From CBDAPI01 sp965248635 (GTDB taxonomy: Bacteria > Acidobacteriota > UBA6911 > RPQK01 > CBDAPI01), in the NCBI GenBank assembly GCA_965248635.1, contig OZ252114.1, positions 1,798,001 to 1,862,000 of the forward strand: a stretch of DNA of 64,000 nucleotides. Reading direction: 5' to 3'. The position numbers and the translations under genes are program-made. Shown in pieces: positions 43,945-52,091 of the stretch (position 1 is the stretch's first letter; every line of letters starts with the position of its first letter). The notes below the pieces were generated by a model. The model was not told where the DNA came from, did not search any database, and worked only from the letters and a program-made list of their open reading frames with translations.

Positions 43945-44539
43945 TCCGGCCGGGTGTGTTCGATGATCGAATCCATGGGAGTAATGATCTCAAGGACCAG
44001 GTCGCTAATTCGCGGACCTGAGTGTGGCCGACGTGCCCACCTGGCCGGATTCCTGAGACCTACGCCCCCAGGAATCGATGGCCCTACTTGGAGTGCGTCT
44101 TGTTTTGCGCTTGTTCCGTTGCCTTGTTGCTGCGCTCGTGTCCCTCCCCCACGCTTCCCTTGTTACATCCCCGAAACACCCGGCCTTCCGGCCCTCACGG
44201 CTCCTTGTTGGCCCATCTTCACCCGCAATTTCAGGACTTGCTACCCTCAGCTTGAAAAGCAAATTCCTATCTTCTTTTTTTCTTCCTTTTTTTTCTTGAT
44301 GGTGACATCGACAGCCCTTTTCGAAGGGTTGTCACTGTAGCCATCACGAGGCCCTGGACCGCTTTCTGCCGAGGGCTCGCCTTGTTGCTCCCCCCAGAAG
44401 GTCGCGCAACGGGTCAGTCTCCGGTCGCCCTCCGGGCTCCCTCTACCCGACCCGTTGTTTATGAGGCAAGGAACCAATAACCTGTTCGGAGCTGGGTTTG
44501 ATTTCTAATGAGGCAAGTTTCTAGCTTTGGTTCGATTCC
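43945..44539. other. Gene-poor stretch with short direct repeats
   Basis: No gene is supported. A polypyrimidine tract lies at 44273-44296. The word ATGAGGCAA recurs three times (about 44460, 44505 and 44542), the last within the 3' end of the methyltransferase gene. Confidence 0.4.
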
Positions 44540-45391
44540 TTAATGAGGCAATACGCGGGAATAATAATCGTCGTTGATCACAGGGGATGCGTTCTTCCTC
44601 AGGATCAACTGATGGGAATTGTGGATGACTTCCAACTCGCGTTCGAAGCTCTTGTAGAAGCCCTCGATAGCCACTTTAGGCAAGGCTACATTCGTTGTCT
44701 CCGGATGGAAACCAACAAAGTCATAATCATCGAAAATGAGAATACCATCCTCCTTGAGGAGCCGCCAAGACAGGACTGCATCTTCGAGTACGTCGCTTTC
44801 GTTGTGTGATCCATCGATATAGACAATATCGAACGATTCCAGCGGGAGCTTGTGGAGGGAGACCCGCGAGTAATCGATCATCGTCGTCACCTTGTCCTCA
44901 GCACCGGTCTTTTGGATATTCGCGAAATATCTCTCTTTGATGGGGCCGTCAAAGACATCTAATCCGGTCATTCGGGCAGTCGGGTGGGTCAGAATGTTCT
45001 CCAGCATCCACACGGCGGACCTGCCTTCGTAAAGGCCAATCTCGAGATACCGAAGATCGGGTCTTCCCTTGAAGGACGATAGAACGGCTTCCCAAACAGG
45101 CACATGGTACGTAAACCAGTCTGTTGTGAAATCGTACTCCTGCAGGTATACATTCGGCCTGTGGACCAAGGGCTTGTCCTGAACGATCCGCACATCAGGA
45201 ATCGGATCCTCAGCCATGAAGACGGCAGTTTGATGGAATGCGTGCCAGAGGTATTGTCGGACCAGAACAGAGGCTAGGAGAACAATGATCAGAGTGTAGG
45301 AGACGAGATGGGCGATCCCGTATCGCGGCTTCAGGCTCCGGGTCCAGAGCTCCTTGACAAATGTCATCATCTCCTCATTCCCGAGGGACAT
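44540..45391 (-). CDS. Membrane-anchored class I SAM-dependent methyltransferase-like protein
   Basis: 283 residues. One N-terminal helix (LVSYTLIIVLLASVLVRQYL, about 24-43) probably anchors it, with the rest on one side of the membrane. The Rossmann methyltransferase signature follows: LRYLEIGLYEGRSAVWMLEN (motif I), MTGLDVFDGPIKE, FDIVYIDGSHNESDVLEDAV (post-motif Asp), and ILIFDDYDFVG. This is the Methyltransf_24 type, often found with glycan or cell-surface genes; the acceptor is unknown. Start chosen at 45391 (MSLGNEEMM); the next ATG is six codons in. Confidence 0.78.
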   Translation of the reverse strand: MSLGNEEMMTFVKELWTRSLKPRYGIAHLVSYTLIIVLLASVLVRQYLWHAFHQTAVFMAEDPIPDVRIVQDKPLVHRPNVYLQEYDFTTDWFTYHVPVWEAVLSSFKGRPDLRYLEIGLYEGRSAVWMLENILTHPTARMTGLDVFDGPIKERYFANIQKTGAEDKVTTMIDYSRVSLHKLPLESFDIVYIDGSHNESDVLEDAVLSWRLLKEDGILIFDDYDFVGFHPETTNVALPKVAIEGFYKSFERELEVIHNSHQLILRKNASPVINDDYYSRVLPH

Positions 45392-46127
45392 CGTACACTA
45401 CGCATGTGCTATCGATCCGTGTTTCCCTTATCCACTCCAAGGCGAGAGCCCTGCGTGCTCTGAAGCCCGTCGTTCCTAAAGTCGAGTCATCACAAACACA
45501 CCAGCCCCACCCGCCGACTCCGCGCCTCTCATTATGCTCACAATCCGAAGTAAGAAACGTGATGAACACCACAAGAAGGGTGTCAACGAGGGCGCCGCGC
45601 CGAACGGTTGCGCGGCCTCAGCGTCTTTGATTTCCGTGACCTGACGCGGCCCCTCAAAAAGGGGTATTCTCTAGTAACAGTCGAGTCGTCTCCTCCATCA
45701 TTATTTCTGGCTCTTCCGATTTCAAGTCGCCAGACTGCCGTCCTGTCTACAGAATCTCAGGCTTGTGGGAGGTCGAGTAGAATGACATCGACCTTTCCTG
45801 TCTGATTTCAGACAAACTCCCGAAGCGGCTCCAGTGGGACAGCTGCGTGCTGCTGGACGTTCGGGCAAGGTATGTGTCACCATCGGAAAAAAGGAAGGCT
45901 CTGGCGTCTGCAGCGAGCTTCCTGCCGATCCCGCCCGACTGGCTCGTCCGCGAGATGGGTGGGTAACGGGAGAGGGCGTATCCCGCCAATACGCGTACCC
46001 GAATGCTAGGAGGATCAGATAGACAACACGAAGAGCCTTGCCGATCATATCCTCACTCCAAAAAATCCGTTCGATCCAGATTTTGACGAAGATAAGAACA
46101 CGCACGACAAGAGCATAGTCGCAATCA
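45392..46127. other. No certain gene; possible protein fragment on the minus strand
   Basis: A minus-strand frame at 45747-45989 (GRKLAADARAFLFSDGDTYL, SHWSRFGSLSEIRQERSMSF) looks protein-like and may be the C-terminus of a lost gene. Another frame just upstream (IFWSEDMIGKALRVVYLILL) suggests a membrane helix of the same gene separated by a frameshift. No family assigned. Confidence 0.35.
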
Positions 46128-46313
46128 TCAAATACATACAGCCGACTTTGGGAGATTGTCGGGTTGCTTTCCGAGAACCGGCCCAGGGAGCCACTTCTTG
46201 ACCAGATTCAGCCGTCTCCCGGATGGTTTGGTATTTCCGGTTTCCCAGTTGACGAACGTCATTTCGTGAACCCCCAGCAGGGAAGCCAATTCAACATGCT
46301 GCAGCCCCATCAC
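46128..46313 (-). CDS. Small XRE-type HTH protein
   Basis: 61 residues containing GLQHVELASLLGVHEMTFVN followed by WETGNTKPSGR, a normal Cro/CI-type HTH with the WE-x-G turn. It begins 15 nt after the stop of the HTH gene upstream on the same strand. It may be the second half of one split regulator. Confidence 0.55.
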   Translation of the reverse strand: MMGLQHVELASLLGVHEMTFVNWETGNTKPSGRRLNLVKKWLPGPVLGKQPDNLPKSAVCI

Positions 46314-46327
46314 AAGCCCATTTCTCC

Positions 46328-46531
46328 TTACTTGTACCCGGGGGATTCGAGGAAGAGTTCTTCAATGACCTGCAGGGTAAAAATCCTTCCCCAACCATCT
46401 CTCTCGACTTCCCTGTATTTGCCAGTCACAAACCGGTACCGGAGGACGTCCGGGCTGATCCTGAGCACTCTGCACACGTCGCTGGTTCGGTAGTAGGGCG
46501 CTATCGAAAAGCTGGGCTTCTCGGCTCGCAC
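46328..46531 (-). CDS. Small HTH/excisionase-like protein
   Basis: 67 residues: SIAPYYRTSDVCRVLRISPD and VLRYRFVTGKYREVERDGWG fit a MerR/excisionase-type winged helix that reads 'DVCRVLRISPDVLRYRF'. It overlaps the surviving C-terminal piece of the comM-like gene on the other strand, which suggests that its arrival (or recombination) broke that gene. Confidence 0.5.
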   Translation of the reverse strand: MRAEKPSFSIAPYYRTSDVCRVLRISPDVLRYRFVTGKYREVERDGWGRIFTLQVIEELFLESPGYK

Positions 46532-46664
46532 CTACTCTCGGATTCTCAAGGTCTCCCGCACCATTGCCGACCTGGACGGGGAAGAGAAGATCCAGGCTGC
46601 ACATGTTTCGGAGGCCATCCAGTACCGCAGCCTGGACCGCAACTACTGGCAGCAGGGTTACTAA
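46500..46664 (+). pseudogene. C-terminal fragment of a ComM/YifB-like Mg-chelatase ATPase
   Basis: The frame reads KLGFSARTYSRILKVSRTIA, DLDGEEKIQAAHVSEAIQYR and SLDRNYW, then stop. This is the well-conserved C-terminal (Mg_chelatase_C) end of YifB/ComM. Everything upstream is missing. It is followed immediately by a strong terminator, so this is the true gene end. ComM is a branch-migration helicase for natural transformation in studied bacteria and a known insertion hot spot for resistance islands. Confidence 0.8.
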
Positions 46665-46698
46665 AAAAGGGACATCCATGATTGGATGTCCCTTTTTT
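46663..46698. terminator. Bidirectional intrinsic terminator
   Basis: Perfect 10-bp stem GGGACATCCA/TGGATGTCCC with a TGAT loop, preceded by six A and followed by six T, directly after the comM-like stop. Works on paper for both strands. Confidence 0.9.
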
Positions 46699-46706
46699 CT
46701 CGTCTG

Positions 46707-46796
46707 ATGATCAAGATGGAGTTAGAATCGACGATTCACGTGGTGCTCAACTGGTTTGAAGAACTCAAGTGCTTGGTCCCGATAGAGGAACTGTAA
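46707..46796 (+). pseudogene. C-terminal tail of a WD40/PD40 kinase-type protein
   Basis: The frame MIKMELESTIHVVLNWFEEL followed by KCLVPIEEL and stop matches the conserved tail of acidobacterial kinase-WD40 proteins. The same piece, more decayed, lies at 11056-11146. It marks the left edge of the block duplicated between 11 and 47 kb. Confidence 0.5.
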
Positions 46797-46809
46797 ACAA
46801 GGAGCCTCA

Positions 46810-47622
46810 ATGGCACTCTGGCTGCCTGTAAGTCTTGTGTTTCTTGGGTTTCTGGCCCCGCCCCCGAAACCTGTGCCCACCGAGATCGTCGACTCGCACC
46901 GGCAGATCGTGTGTGGGGCCTCCTGTGATGCCTGGAAGAGTCTGACAACCGTTGGAGCCGCTGAAGTGAGAACGTTGAGCGGGGTGGGGCGACGTCAGGT
47001 CTCGGGTGAGATCAAACTCGAAACGGGCAAAAATCACTTTGATCTGAACTTTCGCGTGGGGCTTCCCGAGTTTCCTGGTGAGCACTTTTCCTACGAGGGA
47101 AAAAAAGTGCTTGTAGACGTCATCATGCCCGGTCTGCGTTCACCATTTGGGAATTTCTTGTACCTTCGTCAGCAAATCATCAAGGAGGGACTGCTGGGGG
47201 GAACACTCAATCGTCACTGGCCCCTTTTGGATCATGAACGTCTGAAGAAGATCAAATACAGGGCTTGGAAGAAAAAACAGAGGCTTCATGAAATCGAGTA
47301 TCGGCCAAGCAAGGCGGGCAGCCTCAGGATTCGAATCTACCTGGACGAAGAGTGGAACCACGTCAAGACCGTTTATACTTTCAACGCTAGTACCGGACCC
47401 TCTGCCAACCCAAGCCAATCGCCTACTCTACAGCGCACCTACGAGAAGTTAACCGAAACCTTCAGCGAGCTTCGCTCAACCAACGACTTCAAGATTCCGA
47501 CCGTTTGGGAGATGGAGTACAGCTATACGGGACCCAACCGAGTACTTCTCTGGAAATGGACCACCCAGATCACAGACATGGAAATCAACTTGGGATCCCA
47601 GAACGCACCTGGCTCAGAGTGA
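46810..47622 (+). CDS. Secreted LolA-like protein of unknown function (full-length copy)
   Basis: 270 residues with a signal-like N-terminus (ALWLPVSLVFLGFLAPPP). The body is strand-rich with paired charged and aromatic residues (HFDLNFRVGLPEFPGEHFSY, RLHEIEYRPSKAGSLRIRIY, EMEYSYTGPNRVLLWKWTTQ). The pattern, strands alternating with short helices after a 'HRQIVCGASCDAWKSLTTV' start, resembles the LolA-like periplasmic proteins common in Acidobacteriota, which often have no known ligand. This copy contains the 97 codons missing from the 11.2-kb copy. Ribosome site AAGGAG 7 nt upstream. Confidence 0.6.
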   Translation: MALWLPVSLVFLGFLAPPPKPVPTEIVDSHRQIVCGASCDAWKSLTTVGAAEVRTLSGVGRRQVSGEIKLETGKNHFDLNFRVGLPEFPGEHFSYEGKKVLVDVIMPGLRSPFGNFLYLRQQIIKEGLLGGTLNRHWPLLDHERLKKIKYRAWKKKQRLHEIEYRPSKAGSLRIRIYLDEEWNHVKTVYTFNASTGPSANPSQSPTLQRTYEKLTETFSELRSTNDFKIPTVWEMEYSYTGPNRVLLWKWTTQITDMEINLGSQNAPGSE

Positions 47623-47734
47623 TCTCCACGCAGTCTGTCTTGAGATCAACCTGATGATCCCGTGTGGTCAAGATTCAAAGAGCACCCTTGATCCGAACCC
47701 ACTCTCGGCCTGCTCTTTTCACCTAGGCTGCTGC

Positions 47735-48771
47735 CTAGTTCTGTGAGCGAAACTCATTCCTCAAGCGCAGGACTTCGTCAAAAAGGTCCGCCGGAGCATA
47801 GCGTCCGCGGAGCCGCGGATAGGCCTGCTCGGCCTCCTGGAGCCACTGGGTGAGTTCCTTTCTTGCAGGGTAATCACGCGCAACCCGCGTTTCTCCATTT
47901 CGGCCACAGCATCCCTATCCATTCTCCGAATGTCCTCTCGTAGAAGAGCACCGGCCTTCCTGGCTGCCCCCAGCATCCGGGGCCGGAGATCCGCTGGAAT
48001 CCGCTCCCAGCTCTTCAGGCTGATCACCGTTCCCGCCACCAGAGGTATCCATCTGAGACGGACCATATTCGGGGCCAGCCGGTAGGACTCATTGAGAAGA
48101 GCGAAAAGTGGAGGCAGGTTGACGGCATCGATCATTCCAGTCTGCAGTGAGCTGATCATTCCCGTCAGAGACAGAGGAACGACATCGAAACCGAATTCCC
48201 TGTAAAGGCTTTCCATTTCTGGATCGCCTGCCGACGTGAATAACTTGAGTTCTCGAAGATCATCCGGTGTCCGGACAGGCCGGGTCGAGAAGGAGTGGAC
48301 CCAGCCTGCATCACCCCAGTGCAGGAGCTTGAACCCTCGCTCCTCGAGTCGTTGCTCGAGGCGACCCGAAATGCGGTCTCTCACGAAGTCGAGCTCCTCA
48401 TAGGAATCGAACATGAACGGGATCTGGAGACAGTCGATGGCCTTGTCGATCCGATGCAGTCCAACAGAGGAGAGTGCCACGGCCTGGATTCGATCGGCCA
48501 GCGCCTGACCGACCATCTCGGGGCCGTCCCCCAGCACACTTCCCGCGTAAATCTGCACCTTTACGGATCCCTGCGAGATCCTTTGCCAGTCCTGCCTCAG
48601 CTGTTTCAGCGTTTGGTGCCAGGGCGAGTCCTCGGGAGCGACGGTTCCTATTCGAATCCGCACCGTCTGGGACGCGGCTCCTCCCGTCACCACCAGAAGA
48701 AGACTGGTCAATAAGATGAACAAGCCACTCCGACGGAGGCTCGTTGAACCACAACTGCGCGTCCCTGCCAT
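47735..48771 (-). CDS. Second DctP/TatP-type TRAP binding protein, C-terminal frameshift
   Basis: Start ATG 48771 overlaps the kinase stop (TGATG). Signal peptide LFILLTSLLLVVTGGAASQ. Family features: IRIGTVAPEDSPWHQTLKQL, GDPEMESLYREFGFDVVPLS, and ISSLQTGMIDAVNLPPLFAL with the conserved Arg/Asn ligand-site region. It is about 70% similar to the DctP at 53907-54917. After KRGLRVITLQ the frame is lost (one A missing from an A run near 47873). The other frame gives ELTQWLQEAEQAYPRLRGRY and DEVLRLRNEFRSQN, stop at 47735, exactly like the paralogue. Probably a recently damaged gene. Confidence 0.85.
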
Positions 48772-51047
48772 CAGGCCCTCCATTTCCGGTAGACCAGGGT
48801 CAGAACCAGGGATAGAAGCACCACGCACAGGGGTGCCGCAGGCCTTACCCACTGGCTGAAGCGATCGAAAAGTATTGCCACCACAATCAGGTAGACCGCG
48901 ATGCCTCCACCCACTACGGGCAAAGCCAGCGAGCCTCGCCTGGCAGCAAAGGTAACGAAGGATACGAGAAATCCAATCAGCAAGGCTGCAGCATGTTGGG
49001 TCAGCGGACCGGGAGTGTAGATGAAGTTCTCTCTGAGAAGAGTGGAAAGCGCGTTGGCCTGTACCTCGACCTTCGTCATGAGGCTTAAGGTCGCAGTGTA
49101 CTCGGTCGGCTGTCCCTCCAGAGGGTCGGAAGAAAAAGGTGTCGCGAAGATTTTTTCCCCCGCACTGCCAGGGAATGTCCCTATCAGAGGGCTCCTTACC
49201 AGAATGATCTTGTTGTGGAAGTATGGCGCTGGCTTGTCCAGAGCGACACCATAGCTGGTTGTCCTGGTGTGACGACCGCCGCCGTGAAAGTTGATGAGGA
49301 TTTCAGGATCTGAGTCTTGAAAGCCGGCGATCGGTAGCCGATCGACATCCAGGGGAGAACCCACGACCAGAGAGTAGGTCTGCGCGACCAGCGAGGACGC
49401 ACCCTGCGCAAAGAGCCTGGTTCTGCGAACAACGGAGTCAATGTCCGGCTGCAGGTGGCTAAAGCCGGTTTGCGCCCCTGCGGCAATGAGACCCTCCGCC
49501 GGCAGGATCGTCCACTCTGGATCCAGTGACGGAGCCGTCACGGTCTCTAGAATCACGGGGCACATGCTGTGGCTGATGGACGAAGCGAACTCACCGGTCG
49601 AAAGGTCCTGACTACCCAGGAAAAAAGCAAAGATGACTGCCCTGGCGCCTTCCTGGCTGGCTTTGGTTACGAGCTGGCCGTAGACAGACCCGGGCCAGGG
49701 CCAGTGGATTCCTTTCAGAGCAAACTCACGCTGCGAAGCCTCATCAATCGTCACGATCAGGATGTTGTCCGGGGGCGCAACGGGTCCGCGCACTGAGGCC
49801 ATCAAGAAATCGTAGCTCTTGAGGTCAAGCCTGTGGAGGAGAGGACTCACGGAGGAAAACAAAGCGGTTATGGCGAAGGCCAGCAAAGAGATCAGGACAG
49901 CATATTCCAGTTTTCGAAGTGCGGCATGGAACCTTGTGGAACGGGCCACGATTGGCTCTCCACGCAGGTGGTGACCTATCTCCTCGGCCAGTTCCGACGC
50001 TCTCGGGTAGCGGATTGACCGGTCCTTCTCCATCGCCTTCAGAGTGATCCACTCGAGGTTGCCTTTGAGTTCCGCAGACAGTCTTGACAGTTTTGTACGT
50101 CGCTGGTGGGCAGTTTCACTGGCCGTATTCCCCAGGCTGTGTAGTTTGGCCACGAGAGACTGAGGCTTCTCTTCTCGAATGATCCGCCTCATCTCGTCGA
50201 ATCCGGCTTCTAGAAGCTCGGTTGGGTCAAAGGGTGCTGTTCCGACCAGAACCTCGTAAAGCAATACTCCCAGGGAGTAAATGTCAGTCCGGGTGTCCAC
50301 ATCCAGAGGTGTCATCTCCGTCTGCTCCGGGCTCATGTAGCCCGGTGTTCCGATCAGGACCCCGCGCTGGGTGAAGATCGTCCTTTCGGTCAGACGCTGA
50401 TTGGTGGCCTTCGACACTCCAAAGTCGATCACCTTGGGAGTCGGTTCCCCATCCTGCAACTCCACCAGAACATTGGAGGGTTTGATGTCACGATGGATGA
50501 TTCCTTTCTGATGGGCATGCTCAATGGCCTTGCACACGGGCAGGAACAATCTGAGGCGGGCTTTCGTGTCCAAACGGTGATCGTCACAGTACTCGGTGAT
50601 GGGGATTCCCGAAACATAGTCCATAACGAAGTAAGGCCGCCCTGACTCAGTACTTTCCGCGTCCAGGACCCTGGCGATGTTGGGGTGGTTCATCAGAGCC
50701 AGAGCCTGTCGCTCGGACCCGAAGCGGGCGATGACTTCCTTCGTGTCCATGCCCAGCTTGATGACTTTGAGAGCCACTCTCCGTCGAATAGGCTCTCGCT
50801 GCTCGGCCAGGTAGACGATTCCCATTCCACCTTCGCCCAGAGTTTCCAGGATGCGGTAGGGGCCGATTTGCTCGGGATTCTCCCAGTCGGTCGGGAGAGA
50901 GGGGAACTTGGTTGTTGACGAGGTCGAAGACTCCCCCCGATCACCCTCGCCCAGAGCCAGCTTCATCAGGCACTGGGGGCAGAGAGCCTCCTTCAAGTCC
51001 TCGGCAAGTTCTGCGCTGCAATTGGGACAACGTCGACTATCTGTCAT
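48771..51047 (-). CDS. Ser/Thr protein kinase with zinc ribbon and CHASE2 sensor
   Basis: Start taken at MTDSRRCPNCS (51047). The N-terminal zinc ribbon is CPNCSAEL...ALCPQC. The Hanks-type kinase domain (about 45-330) has GEGGMGIVYLAEQ, the catalytic loop HRDIKPSNVLVEL, DFGVSK and GTPGYMSPEQ. A helix at about 355-375 leads into a CHASE2 extracytoplasmic domain (DNILIVTIDEASQREFALKG, GVALDKPAPYFHNKIILVRS) closed by three helices near the C-terminus. CHASE2 kinases sense unknown external signals. Encoded between an ECF-like sigma gene and a DctP paralogue, it may control uptake. Confidence 0.9.
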   Translation of the reverse strand: MTDSRRCPNCSAELAEDLKEALCPQCLMKLALGEGDRGESSTSSTTKFPSLPTDWENPEQIGPYRILETLGEGGMGIVYLAEQREPIRRRVALKVIKLGMDTKEVIARFGSERQALALMNHPNIARVLDAESTESGRPYFVMDYVSGIPITEYCDDHRLDTKARLRLFLPVCKAIEHAHQKGIIHRDIKPSNVLVELQDGEPTPKVIDFGVSKATNQRLTERTIFTQRGVLIGTPGYMSPEQTEMTPLDVDTRTDIYSLGVLLYEVLVGTAPFDPTELLEAGFDEMRRIIREEKPQSLVAKLHSLGNTASETAHQRRTKLSRLSAELKGNLEWITLKAMEKDRSIRYPRASELAEEIGHHLRGEPIVARSTRFHAALRKLEYAVLISLLAFAITALFSSVSPLLHRLDLKSYDFLMASVRGPVAPPDNILIVTIDEASQREFALKGIHWPWPGSVYGQLVTKASQEGARAVIFAFFLGSQDLSTGEFASSISHSMCPVILETVTAPSLDPEWTILPAEGLIAAGAQTGFSHLQPDIDSVVRRTRLFAQGASSLVAQTYSLVVGSPLDVDRLPIAGFQDSDPEILINFHGGGRHTRTTSYGVALDKPAPYFHNKIILVRSPLIGTFPGSAGEKIFATPFSSDPLEGQPTEYTATLSLMTKVEVQANALSTLLRENFIYTPGPLTQHAAALLIGFLVSFVTFAARRGSLALPVVGGGIAVYLIVVAILFDRFSQWVRPAAPLCVVLLSLVLTLVYRKWRA

Positions 51048-51242
51048 AACTGACAATTCGGCAGCCTGCGCCCTGAGGCGAAGCATCACTACGCCGGAAA
51101 GGACCTTCTCGCTCCTCCTCTCCTCCTTGCTTTCAAGGGCTCTTACTCCTTAATGAAGAAAGTAGGGGAAACTGTTACTGGTTCTTCGCGTTGCCGTGTT
51201 TCTGCTTCTCACAAGGCTTACTTTGCCAGGAACGGCCCGGGT

Positions 51243-51992
51243 TCAAGAGAAACTGACTGACAGGAGGTATCGAATCTCCCCATCAACGTCTTGTTCGTCT
51301 GCCAGAGTTTGAGCAACCTGCTCGCGCAGCAGTGCTCCAAAACGCCTTCGCATCCGGTGTACAGCGGTACGGACAGCCCCTTCATTCAAGCCGAGGCTCT
51401 CAGCAACCTGAGCATAAGGAGTTTCTTCACTCTCTCCGGTCAGGAAACCTTTCAGTGCCTCAAAGCGTTCTGGGTGGCCCATCTTGATCATTTCCTCACG
51501 GAGTTCGTTGATGGCTCGTTCCACTTGAGTCAGGGCCCAGCGCCGGTTGTAGATCTCCTCGGGAGTTATCTCATCGGCAGGCTCGAGCTGGTACAGGCCT
51601 TCCCCGTTGTCGAAATCCAAAGACAACAGGGTCTGCCCCCCTCATCGCTTTTGGGCGCGTTCCTTATCCCATTCATTGGCAACATAGTGCTTGAGAGAGG
51701 TGATCAGAAAAGCCCGGAATCGGCCTCGTTCGGGATCTGCTTCTTTCAGGTACTTCTTTTCCAAGAGCTGGGCGAAGAAGCCCTGAGTGAGATCCTGGGC
51801 TGTGCTTCGATCGTAGCCGCGTCGGCGCACATAGGCATAGAGCGGATACCAGTAGCTCTCACAAAGGCCAGACAGGGCCTCTCGTGAGACCGGGTCATAG
51901 CTGCCGGCCGCGGCCAGGACGAGCGTCCAGCGGGTCGTTTCAAAAGATCGCCGGCCGCCGGCTGCTCCAACACTTCGGTCTCTTGGGCTCAT
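51243..51992 (-). pseudogene. ECF-like RNA polymerase sigma factor with in-frame TGA
   Basis: The N-terminal part contains FETTRWTLVLAAAG, YVRRRGYDRSTAQDLTQGFF and FLITSLKHYVANEWDKERAQ (region 2). Then KR-TGA (51642-51644)-GGQTLLSLDFDNGEGLYQLE continues in the same frame. Region 4 follows: ETPYAQVAESLGLNEGAVRT and AVHRMRRRFGALL. The intact paralogue at 59421 has Gly at the TGA position, so a single GGA to TGA change fits. This sigma type in Acidobacteriota sits beside membrane Ser/Thr kinases, as here. Confidence 0.82.
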
Positions 51993-52091
51993 AGGCCACT
52001 CAATTCCTCGCACGTCAAGAATAGGAAGATTGGGGTAATTATAGCGATCAGGTGGCGGCCCGCCCAGAGGATCGTAGAATCTCCAAGCCCT

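Noticed and set aside
44505..44560. tRNA gene at the GGTTCGATTCC word
   Set aside because: The word resembles a T-arm, but no matching acceptor, D or anticodon stem can be folded around it.
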